64,000 bases of DNA from Parasalinivibrio latis. GTDB taxonomy: Bacteria; Pseudomonadota; Gammaproteobacteria; Enterobacterales; Vibrionaceae. A program made the position numbers and the translations under genes. The stretch lies in assembly GCF_036825535.1 (NCBI RefSeq), contig NZ_CP098812.1:310001-374000 (forward strand), read 5' to 3'. This document shows positions 49,393 to 58,494 of this stretch, in pieces. The notes beneath the pieces were generated by a model. That model searched no databases. It was not told the DNA's origin and saw only the letters and a program-made list of their open reading frames with translations. The stretch's first letter is position 1. Every line of letters starts with the position of its first letter.

Positions 49393-49920
49393 TCAGTCTT
49401 CGCTTTCCATCTCAGCTTTCAGGATCTGGAAAATTTCACGGTAAGCTTTTGGTGGCTTGTTACCGGCTTTTTCTTTTGCTGCCTGGCGGGCAAGGGTGCG
49501 CAGGCGCTGGCGGTCAGCATTAGGGTAAAGGTTCATGGCATCATTGATAGCCTTGTCACCTTCTTCAACAATGCGATCACGCAGAACTTCCAGCTTCTGC
49601 AAGGCAATGGTTGCCTGGGCATGCTTGTTGCGCAGTTTGTCCAGTGCGGCCTGGATAGGCTCCGGATCGCGGTTGCGCATCAGTTTGCCGATAAACTGCA
49701 ACTGGCGGCGGCGCGCCTCGTTTTTAAAACGCTGGGCGTCTTTAATCGCAGTGCGCAGGTCGTCGTCGAGAGGAAATTTCTCCAATACAGCCGGTTTCAG
49801 TTCAACCAGCTCTTCGCCCAACTCTTGCAGGGCGGTCATATCGCGTTTCATCTCGGATTTGGTGACCCAGATGATTTCCTCTTCTTCTTCCCAAGGCTCA
49901 CGCTTGTTCTTACGGCTCAT
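49393..49920 (-). CDS. darP: Ribosome maturation factor DarP (YjgA, DUF615)
   Basis: 175-residue, very charged, mostly helical protein starting MSRKNKREPWEEEEEIIWVTKSEMKRD. It carries the DUF615 features QELGEELVELKPAVLEKFPL, RRQLQFIGKLMR and ALRKLE-like helices, and AYREIFQILKAEME at the end. DarP associates with late 50S assembly intermediates at the peptidyl-transferase centre. It lies on the opposite strand between tldD and pmbA, a common arrangement. Confidence 0.93.
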   Translation of the reverse strand: MSRKNKREPWEEEEEIIWVTKSEMKRDMTALQELGEELVELKPAVLEKFPLDDDLRTAIKDAQRFKNEARRRQLQFIGKLMRNRDPEPIQAALDKLRNKHAQATIALQKLEVLRDRIVEEGDKAINDAMNLYPNADRQRLRTLARQAAKEKAGNKPPKAYREIFQILKAEMESED

Positions 49921-50197
49921 AGTGGCGCTCTCAGCTTCTGGTTTTGCAATGGCGCTGATTCTAGCATAAACCCTGAGCGTTTCATGTGCTGTTGTATATC
50001 ATCCCAATCGGATTCATTCCCTGATTATCCTGACTGGTTGAAATCATTCATTTCTCCTGCGTCACCTCAGCCCAATGAATCAATCCAATGGGTATCACAG
50101 ACCATTACGATGAAAGGAATTGCATGGCTACATTTAGCCGGTGCGATGTTATCCTTAATGCAGACTTAGGCTTAGAGACTTAACAGTAAGTGACGGT

Positions 50198-51538
50198 ATG
50201 GATCTCAAACAGCGTGTAGCCGTGCAGCAGCAAGAGCTGGAAGCGGCAGTTAGCCGGGCTTTGGAACTGGCAGCCAAGAAAGCAGATGCCGCAGAAGTGG
50301 CAATTACCAAATCTACCGGCCTCAGTGTTTCCACCCGCATGGGTGAGGTAGAAAATGTAGAATTTAACAGTGATGGTGCCCTGGGTATTACGGTGTACCG
50401 GGGGCAGCGCAAAGGCAGTGCATCGACCACGGACCTGAGTGAGAAAGCCATCACCCAGACTGTTGAAGCTGCCTTGGATATTGCCCGCTATACCTCTGAG
50501 GATCCTTTTGCTGGTCCTGCACCCAAAGAGCTGATGGCGTTTGAGTACCCGGACTTGGATCTTTTCCACCCGGATGAACCAGACCCGGATTATGCGGCGG
50601 AGCAGGCGATTGCTGCGGAAAAAGCGGCACTGGAATATGACAGCCGGATCCGTAACAGTGATGGCGCAGGTTATGACAGCCATTACGGAGTGCGAGTTTA
50701 CGGTAACAGCCACGGTATGCTGGGCAGCTATGCATCAAGCCGACACAGCATCAGCTGCAGCGTGATTGCGGAAACAGATGCCGGGATGGAGCGTGACTAC
50801 AGCTATACCCTGGGCCGTGACAAAGCCGATATGTGGACACCGGAAAAGGTGGGCTCCGAGGCTGCACGCCGGACGCTGAGCCGCATGGATCCGCAAAGGC
50901 TGGATACCCGCGAAGCCCCGGTGTTATTCCTCGCTGATGTGGCAACCGGCCTGTTCGGTCACCTGGTGATGGGTATCAGTGGTGGCAACCTCTACCGCAA
51001 ATCCTCATTCCTGCTCGATAAACTCGGTGAACGCATCCTGCCGGAATGGCTCAATATCAGTGAGCATCCGCACCTTAAAAAAGGGCTGGCCAGTACGCCT
51101 TTTGACAGCGAAGGTGTCATTACCCGCGATATGCAGATTATTGAAAATGGCGTATTGCAGACCTATCTGCTGCCTTCCTATGCGGCACGCAAGCTGAATA
51201 TGACCCCAACCGGCCATGCTGGCGGAATCCACAACTGGCAGGTACAAAATACCGGTCAGGACTTTGATACCCTGCTTTCCCAGATGGATCGCGGCCTGAT
51301 CGTCACTGAACTGATGGGCCAGGGTGTGAATACCGTAACGGGTGACTACTCTCGTGGTGCGGCTGGTTTCTGGGTTGAGAACGGCAAAATCCAGTTCCCG
51401 GTTAGTGAAATTACCATCGCCGGCAACCTTGCTGATATGTACCAGCAGATAGTTGCCGTCGGCACGGATACTGAGCTTCGCAGCCAAATCCAGACCGGTT
51501 CGGTACTGATTGAAAAAATGAAGATTGCCGGTCAGTAA
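50198..51538 (+). CDS. pmbA: Metalloprotease subunit TldE/PmbA
   Basis: Non-catalytic partner of TldD, 446 residues. Same fold as TldD but without the HExxxH zinc site: the equivalent region reads PVLFLADVATGLFGHLVMGISGGN. Other family markers are YDSHYGVRVYGNSHGMLGSYASSRHS and LIVTELMGQGVNTVTGDYSRGAAGFWVENG near the end. The Shine-Dalgarno is weak. About 280 bases separate it from darP, with no feature recognised there beyond AT-rich sequence. Confidence 0.95.
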   Translation: MDLKQRVAVQQQELEAAVSRALELAAKKADAAEVAITKSTGLSVSTRMGEVENVEFNSDGALGITVYRGQRKGSASTTDLSEKAITQTVEAALDIARYTSEDPFAGPAPKELMAFEYPDLDLFHPDEPDPDYAAEQAIAAEKAALEYDSRIRNSDGAGYDSHYGVRVYGNSHGMLGSYASSRHSISCSVIAETDAGMERDYSYTLGRDKADMWTPEKVGSEAARRTLSRMDPQRLDTREAPVLFLADVATGLFGHLVMGISGGNLYRKSSFLLDKLGERILPEWLNISEHPHLKKGLASTPFDSEGVITRDMQIIENGVLQTYLLPSYAARKLNMTPTGHAGGIHNWQVQNTGQDFDTLLSQMDRGLIVTELMGQGVNTVTGDYSRGAAGFWVENGKIQFPVSEITIAGNLADMYQQIVAVGTDTELRSQIQTGSVLIEKMKIAGQ

Positions 51539-51556
51539 CAGGGCGGGTTCGACAAG

Positions 51557-51590
51557 AAAAAAAGCGGATGACGAATCATCCGCTTTTTTT
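51557..51590. terminator. Bidirectional terminator between pmbA and mgtE
   Basis: Seven A, GCGGATGA, loop CGAA, TCATCCGC, seven T. Serves the convergent pmbA and mgtE. Confidence 0.93.
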
Positions 51591-51620
51591 GTATCTGGTT
51601 TTCTTCCCCAAACGCCACAC

Positions 51621-52979
51621 TTAGTTGATAAGCAGGGTGGCAAGGCCAAGGAAGACTGACAGGCCGACCACGTCGGTGACGGTAGTCAGAGCCATACCAC
51701 CGGCAAGTGCGGGGTCAATCTTGAGTTTTTTCAGGATAATTGGGATAGATACCCCGGCAATGCCCGCTACAATCAGGTTGGTCAGCATGGCAGCCGCGAT
51801 AATGCCGCCCAGCATCCAGTTTCCTTTCCAGACAACAACCACACCACCGATAATCAGTGCCCACAGCAGGCCGTTCAGCACACCGACTGCGGCTTCTTTG
51901 GCAAGCAACCAGCGGGTGTTGGAGTCACCGATGTGACCCACTGCCAGACCGCGGATAACCAGGGCAACAGTCTGGTTCCCGGCTACACCGCCCATTGAAG
52001 GTACGATGGTCATCAAAACCGCGATGGCTGCCATTTTGTCCAGCGTACCCTCAAACATGTTTGACACAGAAGCGGCGGCGAGGGCGGCAAGGACATTGGC
52101 ACCGAGCCAGATGCTGCGTCGGCGTGCAGATTTAACTACAGGTGCGAAGGTGTCTTCCTCATCATCCATACCCGCCATACTCATCATTGAGTGCTCGGCA
52201 TCTTCACGGATGATGTCCACCACGTCATCGATGGTGATACGGCCGACAAGGCGGTTGCTTTCGTCAACAACAGGGGCTGATACCCAGTCGCGGCGCTCAA
52301 ACAGGTTGGCAACTTCACTTTCATCCATGGCAACCGGGATTGGCTCATCCGCCTCTTCCATCACTTCAGCCACTTCAGTGTCCGGCTGGGAAGTGAGGAG
52401 GATAGTCAGTGGCAGGTAGCCGATCAGCACGCCATTTTCATCAATAACATACAGGGAGTCGGTGGCTTCCGGCAGTTCTGCTTTCATACGCAGGTAGCGC
52501 AACACCACGTCGATAGTGACGTCTTCCCGGATAGTGATGAAGTCGGTATTCATAATACCGCCGGCTGTTTCCTCCGGGTATGAAAGCGCCTGCTCTACCC
52601 GGGTCCGGTCGGCTTCATCCATCTGCTGGAGAACATCCTGGGAGACATTTTCCGGCAGGTTACGCAGCAGGTACACCACATCATCGGTGTCCATACCTTC
52701 TGTGGCGGCAGCAACCTCTTCGGCATCCATTTGCGCCATGATGCCGTCTTTGACGTCTTCCGAGAGGTCTTCAAGGATCTCACCATGAAGTTCAGGATCG
52801 GTCAGTTGCCAAAGAACCTGGCGGCCTTTGGGCGGGGAAGCTTCGAGGAGGTGTGCGATGTCTTCCGGTTCCATATCCTGCAGAATGCGACGGACACGGA
52901 CGAACATCCCGTTTTCGAGGGCTTTGCTGACTTCCTGTAGCGTTTGATGGGTTAGATCCTGGTCGATATTTTCTGCCAT
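51621..52979 (-). CDS. mgtE: Magnesium transporter MgtE
   Basis: Mg2+ channel/transporter of 452 residues: an N-terminal superhelical MgtE-N domain (ALENGMFVRVRRILQDMEPEDIAHLLEASPP), tandem CBS domains (about 140-260, with YVIDENGVLIGYLPL and VDESNRLVGRITIDDVVDIIREDAEHSM), and five transmembrane helices forming the pore (MGGVAGNQTVALVIRGLAVGHI, LAGGMALTTVTDVVGLSVFLG). N-terminal and CBS domains close the channel when magnesium is high. ATG 52979 is preferred because AGAGGCCAGG precedes it; an in-frame ATG 36 bases earlier lacks a site. Confidence 0.95.
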   Translation of the reverse strand: MAENIDQDLTHQTLQEVSKALENGMFVRVRRILQDMEPEDIAHLLEASPPKGRQVLWQLTDPELHGEILEDLSEDVKDGIMAQMDAEEVAAATEGMDTDDVVYLLRNLPENVSQDVLQQMDEADRTRVEQALSYPEETAGGIMNTDFITIREDVTIDVVLRYLRMKAELPEATDSLYVIDENGVLIGYLPLTILLTSQPDTEVAEVMEEADEPIPVAMDESEVANLFERRDWVSAPVVDESNRLVGRITIDDVVDIIREDAEHSMMSMAGMDDEEDTFAPVVKSARRRSIWLGANVLAALAAASVSNMFEGTLDKMAAIAVLMTIVPSMGGVAGNQTVALVIRGLAVGHIGDSNTRWLLAKEAAVGVLNGLLWALIIGGVVVVWKGNWMLGGIIAAAMLTNLIVAGIAGVSIPIILKKLKIDPALAGGMALTTVTDVVGLSVFLGLATLLIN

Positions 52980-53118
52980 GCGACCTGGCCTCTTAATAGT
53001 CATGCGCAATGGCATGAATTTTAACGTAAACGGCAGCGTCTGTCGCAGCGCATTTGCTTAACCTCAATTTTTAATCGTGGAGGTCTTAGCTGCGGAGCGT
53101 TTAATGGAAGGGATAAAA

Positions 53119-53394
53119 TCAGTTTTCTTCGTCAAATCCCGCTTCAATCAGGGCTGAAACAGCATCCAATGCCTCATTCGCATCGATACCGTCTGCACTG
53201 ACAGTGATCTCCTGCCCTTGGGCTGACTCGAGCATCAGGAGGCCCATAACACCATCAGCCGTGGCAGATTTTTCATCGTTACTGATGGTGATGACTGATT
53301 TGAAACTCTGCGCCAGCTCGACCAATTTCATCGCTGCCCGCGCATGCAGCCCAAGACGGTTACGGATAAAAATCTTCTTGGATGCCAGACTCAC
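53119..53394 (-). CDS. ptsO: Nitrogen phosphotransferase carrier protein NPr
   Basis: HPr-like carrier of the nitrogen PTS (PtsP-NPr-EIIANtr). The 91-residue protein has the phosphorylation site in NRLGLHARAAMKLVELAQ (His17) and the second region ATADGVMGLLMLESAQGQEI. It overlaps rapZ by 4 bases and ends the rpoN-hpf-ptsN-rapZ-npr cluster. Often called npr. Confidence 0.96.
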   Translation of the reverse strand: MSLASKKIFIRNRLGLHARAAMKLVELAQSFKSVITISNDEKSATADGVMGLLMLESAQGQEITVSADGIDANEALDAVSALIEAGFDEEN

Positions 53395-54242
53395 AGCCCT
53401 AACTCCAAAGTGCGGTGGCGAATCTGGACCTGGTGACCCTTGGCCCGGAAATAGTCATGAAGCAACTGGGCGATATATACCGAACGGTGTTGTCCGCCGG
53501 TACAGCCAATGGCGATGGTCAGGTAAGCGCGGTTATTGGTTTCCAGTGAAGGGAGCCAATATTCAAAGAAATGGGTCAGCTGGCTGATCAGTTGGCCGAC
53601 TTCCGGCTGTGACGCCAAGAAGACTTTCACCGGTTCATCCAGGCCGGTTTGAGGCCTAAGCGTCGGATCCCAGTGGGGATTGGGTAAAAAACGGACGTCA
53701 TAGACATAGTCTGCATCTGTCGGCAAGCCATGCTTGAAGCCGAAAGATTCAAACACCATGACCAGCTCGCGGCTTTTTCTCCCTAACACACGGGCCCGGA
53801 CTGTTTCACTGAGGTCGTGCACAGAAAGGATGGATGTATCCAGCACCAGATCTGCATTTTCCTTAATGGGGGAAAGCAAGAGGGCTTCCTGTTGCACTGC
53901 CTGTTCAAGGCTCATTTGGTTACGGGAAAGGGGATGCAGGCGACGGGTTTCGCTGAAACGGCGAATGAGCTCTTTGTTGTCCGCGTCGAGATAGATGATG
54001 TCGGTATCAATCTCCTTGGGCAAGCGGGACAGGGTCAGGGAAATTTCCTGAGGATCAGCCGGCATGTTGCGGATATCTATACTGACGGCGATTTTCTGGG
54101 TTTCCGTGCGCTGGCCGGCTATGAATGCGGGCAGCAAATCGACCGGCAGGTTATCTACGCAGTAATAACCCAAATCCTCAAGGACGCGCAGGGCAACAGA
54201 TTTGCCGGAGCCTGAGCGGCCGCTGATTATTTTTAACATCAT
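53391..54242 (-). CDS. rapZ: RNase adapter protein RapZ
   Basis: Senses glucosamine-6-phosphate and delivers the small RNA GlmZ to RNase E. The 283 residues show an N-terminal kinase-like domain with Walker A SGRSGSGKSVALRVLEDLGYYC, Walker B-like IIYLDADN, and a C-terminal half with VFESFGFKHGLPTDADYVYDVRFLPNPHWDP, ETNNRAYLTIAIGCTGGQHRSVYIA and a basic tail. Start can be either of two adjacent ATGs. Sits between ptsN and npr, its standard place. Confidence 0.96.
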   Translation of the reverse strand: MMLKIISGRSGSGKSVALRVLEDLGYYCVDNLPVDLLPAFIAGQRTETQKIAVSIDIRNMPADPQEISLTLSRLPKEIDTDIIYLDADNKELIRRFSETRRLHPLSRNQMSLEQAVQQEALLLSPIKENADLVLDTSILSVHDLSETVRARVLGRKSRELVMVFESFGFKHGLPTDADYVYDVRFLPNPHWDPTLRPQTGLDEPVKVFLASQPEVGQLISQLTHFFEYWLPSLETNNRAYLTIAIGCTGGQHRSVYIAQLLHDYFRAKGHQVQIRHRTLELGL

Positions 54243-54331
54243 TATGTTGTATTCCCTGACTCGGGGTTCAGTGCTCTTTTAAGCGTAACCGTTATATAAG
54301 TGTAACGGGCTATGGCAAGAGCAATTTGAAT

Positions 54332-54775
54332 TTATTGAGTCATAATTTCAAACAGTTCCTGATCAGAACCTGCATTTCTAAGCTTCTTGAGCACCTGTTT
54401 GTCACTGAGCTTTTCTGCCATCAGTGAAAGGGTTTTCAGGTGTTCCTTGCATTGCTCATCAGGGACTAACAGGGCAAACAGCAGATCAACCGGCTGGTTG
54501 TCGATGGCGTCGAACTGGATAGGTTCAGCGCACTGGATCAGCACAGCGACGGCTTTATCAATTTGGCTGCTTCTCCCGTGGGGAATAGCGATACCGTTCC
54601 CGATACCTGTACTGCCGACTTTTTCCCGGCTCAACAGGCTCTCAAACAGCTTCTTAGGAGATTGATCAAGCGTTTGGGCTGCAACCTCGCTAATGATTTC
54701 AAGGGCGCGTTTTTTACTTGAGCACTGGACTGCACTCTTGGTGCAGTCCGGCTTCAATACGTCTGAAAGTTGCAT
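54332..54775 (-). CDS. ptsN: Nitrogen-PTS enzyme IIA (EIIANtr)
   Basis: Phosphate acceptor of the nitrogen PTS, regulating potassium and nitrogen homeostasis. 147 residues in the PTS EIIA type-2 fold, with the active histidine H66 in TGIGNGIAIPHGRSS and FALLVPDEQCKEHLKTLSLMAE near the C-terminus. The gene starts 2 bases after the hpf stop. Confidence 0.95.
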   Translation of the reverse strand: MQLSDVLKPDCTKSAVQCSSKKRALEIISEVAAQTLDQSPKKLFESLLSREKVGSTGIGNGIAIPHGRSSQIDKAVAVLIQCAEPIQFDAIDNQPVDLLFALLVPDEQCKEHLKTLSLMAEKLSDKQVLKKLRNAGSDQELFEIMTQ

Positions 54776-54777
54776 GA

Positions 54778-55065
54778 TTAGTGATGGTTAAGTTTGTCTT
54801 TGTGTTTGTTTAGCTGCCTTGCCAGTTTATCAACCAGTTTATCAATGGCGGCATACATGTCTTCGGAGTCAGCGCGTGCGTGCACCTCTCCGGCGTTTAC
54901 ATGCAGGGTGGCTTCTGCAATGTGATTGAGTTTCTCGACGTTGAGGACGATCTGGACATTGTTGATGTGATCAAAGAAGCGACGTAGCTTTTCGACCTTG
55001 GCGGTGACATATTCCCGAAGTGAATCGGTGATTTCCACATGATGTCCGCTCAGGTTAATTTGCAT
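54778..55065 (-). CDS. hpf: Ribosome hibernation promoting factor HPF (short form)
   Basis: 95-residue protein that binds the 30S subunit and promotes 100S dimers with RMF in stationary phase. It starts MQINLSGHHVEITDSLREYV and has HIAEATLHVNAGEVHARADSEDMYAAIDKL, the conserved HPF core, ending in a lysine/histidine tail. The ATG at 55065 is used because AGGAGG lies 9 bases upstream; an in-frame GTG two codons earlier is unlikely. Short-form length, without the dimerisation domain of long HPF. Confidence 0.96.
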   Translation of the reverse strand: MQINLSGHHVEITDSLREYVTAKVEKLRRFFDHINNVQIVLNVEKLNHIAEATLHVNAGEVHARADSEDMYAAIDKLVDKLARQLNKHKDKLNHH

Positions 55066-55092
55066 AAACACCTTCCTCCTGTTGTTGCGCCG

Positions 55093-56589
55093 TTAGATGA
55101 GACGCTTTCGCTGGTTGGATGGAGCAATGCCCAAAGACTCACGGTACTTCGCGATTGTCCGTCTGGCTACCTGAATTCCTTGTTCTGCCAACATGGCCGC
55201 AATCTTGCTGTCACTCAGCGGCTTTTTCGGGTTTTCTGCGGCGACAAGTTTCTTCACCAGGGCGCGAATAGCGGTCGAAGAACACTCTCCTCCATTGTCC
55301 GTGCTGACGTGGCTGGAGAAGAAATATTTCAACTCAAAGATGCCACGCGGGGTGTGCATATACTTCTGGGTCGTGACACGGGAGATCGTCGATTCATGCA
55401 TGTCGACATCCATTGCCACGTCATTGAGAACCATGGGTTTCATGGCCTCTTCACCATACTCAAAGAAATCCCGTTGATGCTCTACAATACAACGAGCCAC
55501 TTTGAGCAGCGTATCATTGCGGCTTTCCAGGCTTTTAATCAGCCACTTGGCTTCCTGGAGATGGCTGCGGATAAACTGGCTGTCTGACGGGTTGCGTGCA
55601 CTTCGGGAAAGTGAGGCGTATTGCTCATTCACTTTCAACCTTGGGACGCTGTCCGGGTTAATGGAAACCAGCCACTTGCCCCGGTCTTTGAACACCAGCA
55701 CATCCGGCACCACATACTCGGCCTCGTTGGTCACAATAAGGTTGCCTGGGCGAGGCTCCAAGCCATGGATCAATTTCATAACCGCCGTAAGCTCTCCTTC
55801 TTTGAGCTTAGTATTTTTCATCAGCTGGCGGTAGTCGCGGTTCGCGAGGAGATCCATGTGTTCTTTGAGGATAGAGCGTGCTTCGGTTAACCAGGGAGTG
55901 TCTTGTGAATAGGCAGCGAGTTGGATTAGCAGGCATTCCTTAAGATTTCGGGAGGCAACGCCGAGAGGGTCAAACTGCTGTACCCGTTTAAGTACTGCTT
56001 CTACCTCGTCGAGTTCAACTTCCTCATTCCCTAGGCTTTCCAGGATATCCTCTGCTGAGCAGGTCAGGTAGCCTTTGTCGTCAACCGCATCGATAATGGC
56101 GGTAGCGATAGCGAGGTCTGTTTCAGTGAATGGGGTCAGTTGTACCTGCCACATCAGGTAGTCATACAGGGTCTCTGTGGTTTCACCCTGGTAAACCGGC
56201 AGGTCATCATCGATTACGATACCCGTGCTGCCGGTGTTGGCGCTGTAGACGTCGTCCCAGCTTGCGTCTACGGGGAGGTCATCGGGCATTTCATTGCTGC
56301 TCAGTGCGTCGGAAGTTTCCCGGGCGTCGGCACTGAGGGGTTCAAAGTCGTCGTTTCCTTCCTGCTCTGAGGGACTGTCTGCAAGGGATTTTTCGCTGTC
56401 GCTTTCCTGTTCGCGATCGGCTTCATCTTCAAAGGATTCATCCTGATCAAGTAACGGATTGGACTCCAGTGCAGCTTGAATTTCCTGTTGCAAATCGAGC
56501 GTAGAAAGCTGCAGCAAGCGAATGGCTTGCTGAAGCTGTGGGGTCATTGCAAGTTGTTGTCCCAGCTTTAACTGAAGCGAGGGTTTCAT
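55093..56589 (-). CDS. rpoN: RNA polymerase sigma-54 factor RpoN
   Basis: Sigma-54, directing nitrogen, flagellar and other enhancer-dependent transcription. 498 residues: region I (MKPSLQLKLGQQLAMTPQLQQAIRLLQLSTLDLQQEI), an acidic region II rich in Asp and Glu (about 55-125), the core-binding domain, and the RpoN box ARRTIAKYRESLGI preceded by a helix-turn-helix (HESTISRVTTQKYM). Order lptB-rpoN-hpf-ptsN-rapZ-npr is that of E. coli. Confidence 0.98.
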   Translation of the reverse strand: MKPSLQLKLGQQLAMTPQLQQAIRLLQLSTLDLQQEIQAALESNPLLDQDESFEDEADREQESDSEKSLADSPSEQEGNDDFEPLSADARETSDALSSNEMPDDLPVDASWDDVYSANTGSTGIVIDDDLPVYQGETTETLYDYLMWQVQLTPFTETDLAIATAIIDAVDDKGYLTCSAEDILESLGNEEVELDEVEAVLKRVQQFDPLGVASRNLKECLLIQLAAYSQDTPWLTEARSILKEHMDLLANRDYRQLMKNTKLKEGELTAVMKLIHGLEPRPGNLIVTNEAEYVVPDVLVFKDRGKWLVSINPDSVPRLKVNEQYASLSRSARNPSDSQFIRSHLQEAKWLIKSLESRNDTLLKVARCIVEHQRDFFEYGEEAMKPMVLNDVAMDVDMHESTISRVTTQKYMHTPRGIFELKYFFSSHVSTDNGGECSSTAIRALVKKLVAAENPKKPLSDSKIAAMLAEQGIQVARRTIAKYRESLGIAPSNQRKRLI

Positions 56590-56693
56590 TATGTAGTTGT
56601 ACCTTGCATGCCACTTTTCCAGTGGCCCTTGTTATCATTTTGTCTGAACTGAGCGTTCGGGAAGCTACATCACAAAACAAAGCGCTTCTGTAA

Positions 56694-57419
56694 CTATAGC
56701 TTGAACTGGTCACCCAGGTAGACGCGTTTCACGTGCTCATCATTCAGTATCTCATCCGGTGAACCATGAGCAATCATTTTTCCTTGGCTGACGATGTAAG
56801 CATGCTCACATACGTCCAGAGTTTCGCGGACATTGTGGTCCGTAATCAATACTCCCAGGCCTCTGTCACGCAGGTGCTCAATAATCTTTTTGATATCGAT
56901 CACAGAGATAGGGTCAACACCCGCAAAGGGTTCATCCAACAAGATGAACTTAGGGTTGGCAGCCAGTGCCCGGGCAATTTCCACCCGGCGGCGTTCACCA
57001 CCAGATAATGCCATACCCTTGCTGTTACGTATGTGCTGAATATTAAACTCTTCGAGCAAGTCTTCTGCTTTGTCCTGTCGCTGCTCACGCGTGAGATCGC
57101 TGCGGGTTTGCAAAACGGCCATCAGGTTGTCATAAACCGACAGGCGGCGGAAGATGGAAGCCTCCTGAGGCAGATAACCGATACCCATGCGGGCGCGGTT
57201 GTGCATCGGCTGAATACTGATGTCGTTGTCATCTATGGTAATGCTGCCTTCATCTCGGGCAACCAGGCCGACGATCATATAGAAAGATGTCGTTTTACCG
57301 GCGCCGTTTGGCCCCAGCAGGCCAACAATCTCGCCTGACTTTACGCGCAGGCTGACGTCTGACACTACCTTGCGTCCCTTGTAGCTTTTAGCCAGGTTTT
57401 TAGCGGTTAGAACGGCCAT
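56694..57419 (-). CDS. lptB: LPS export ABC transporter ATPase LptB
   Basis: Cytoplasmic ATPase of the LptB2FGC complex that extracts LPS from the inner membrane. The 241 residues contain Walker A GLLGPNGAGKTTSFYM, Q-loop IGYLPQEASIFRRLSVYDNLMA, signature ALSGGERRRVEIARALA, Walker B FILLDEPFAGVDP and the switch ITDHNVRETLD. Follows lptA by 9 bases. LptF/G and LptD are not in the window. Confidence 0.97.
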   Translation of the reverse strand: MAVLTAKNLAKSYKGRKVVSDVSLRVKSGEIVGLLGPNGAGKTTSFYMIVGLVARDEGSITIDDNDISIQPMHNRARMGIGYLPQEASIFRRLSVYDNLMAVLQTRSDLTREQRQDKAEDLLEEFNIQHIRNSKGMALSGGERRRVEIARALAANPKFILLDEPFAGVDPISVIDIKKIIEHLRDRGLGVLITDHNVRETLDVCEHAYIVSQGKMIAHGSPDEILNDEHVKRVYLGDQFKL

Positions 57420-57428
57420 AGAACTCTG

Positions 57429-57947
57429 TTACTTGTTGGTCTGGTTAGGCTGCAAAATCGTCGTTACACGATCTTTCTTATTAGCGCTTTTGGCGCTCAG
57501 TTTCTGCGTTTTGATGTTGTATGTGATCAACTGGCCTTCCACGCGGTTACCTGACTGGAGTAGAACGGCTTTGCGATCCATTTCCAGAAATTGTTTGCCC
57601 ACGTCGTAGCGCAGCGACTCGGCTTCACCATCAATTTTTTTGCCGTCATCCAGTACCTGGGAAAACGTTGCCGGTTTACCCGTTGCAATCATGACTTCCT
57701 GGCCTTCTTTGCCTTTCGGGCGAACGACAACCAGCTTGTCAGCATTGATCTTGATTGAACCCTGAGTCAAGCGGACATCCCCTGCAAAAACAACAGTGTT
57801 ATCGTTCAGGTCCAGGTTCTGGGTGTCAGAATCGATATAAATTGGCTGCTGTTGGTCCGTGCTCAGAGCGTGACTGAGAGGAGACACCGCCAGAGCAACG
57901 GTGGCAACAAGGAATGCGATCAGCGATTTATTCTTCAGGAACTTCAT
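57429..57947 (-). CDS. lptA: Periplasmic LPS bridge protein LptA
   Basis: Oligomerising beta-jellyroll protein bridging LptC to LptD. 172 residues with signal peptide MKFLKNKSLIAFLVATVALAVSPLSHA and OstA repeats (PIYIDSDTQNLDLNDNTVVFAGDVRLTQGSIKINADKLVVV, and ESLRYDVGKQFLEMDRKAVLLQSGNRVEGQLITYNIKTQ). Its start overlaps the 3' end of lptC by 20 bases. Confidence 0.95.
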   Translation of the reverse strand: MKFLKNKSLIAFLVATVALAVSPLSHALSTDQQQPIYIDSDTQNLDLNDNTVVFAGDVRLTQGSIKINADKLVVVRPKGKEGQEVMIATGKPATFSQVLDDGKKIDGEAESLRYDVGKQFLEMDRKAVLLQSGNRVEGQLITYNIKTQKLSAKSANKKDRVTTILQPNQTNK

Positions 57948-58494
57948 ATCTGCCTTTTACTTGATCAAAGAGTTCTACGGTATGGTTGCCATAGTTGCCT
58001 TTCATGCGTTGACCGCGAATCAAGGCCATTTTGCCCACTAGGGTGGTTTCATCATCAGACCAGAAGTCATGGGACTTCAGTTCTAACGTGGCAGACTCGG
58101 TAGAAATGCTGTCAACCGTGCTTTGGGGTAACAGGTTAAAGATTCTCACCTTCCCTGTCATCTCCAGAACCTGTTTGCCTCGCAAAATCGCGGCATTGGA
58201 TACGATTCGCCATTCAGGTTCCCCATTATCCCCGTAGATCATTACAACGGGTTTGGTGAAGTGGGTTTCGTCAATTTTGGCGAAGTATTCCAGAAAACTG
58301 GAAGTAACATCGTAGCTGATTTTACCATCAGGGCTGAACACTGCACTTTTGATGCCTTCAGCACTGAACAGGGCTTTTTCACCATCAGGTGCAACCTGTA
58401 CATCTGCGGACTGGTAATAGTTTTGCAGCAGGTACCAACCGGCATAACCGGTAACAACCAGCAGCAATATTATCCCCAGGCGTTGAAACGTCAT
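57928..58494 (-). CDS. lptC: LPS export protein LptC
   Basis: Bitopic inner-membrane protein of 188 residues: transmembrane helix about 6-25 (LGIILLLVVTGYAGWYLL) and a periplasmic LptA-like jellyroll (AEGIKSAVFSPDGKISYDVTSSFLEYF). ATG 58494 overlaps the kdsC stop as ATGA, fixing the start; a longer frame upstream is only kdsC in another frame. Conserved kdsC-lptC-lptA-lptB order. Confidence 0.94.
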   Translation of the reverse strand: MTFQRLGIILLLVVTGYAGWYLLQNYYQSADVQVAPDGEKALFSAEGIKSAVFSPDGKISYDVTSSFLEYFAKIDETHFTKPVVMIYGDNGEPEWRIVSNAAILRGKQVLEMTGKVRIFNLLPQSTVDSISTESATLELKSHDFWSDDETTLVGKMALIRGQRMKGNYGNHTVELFDQVKGRYEVPEE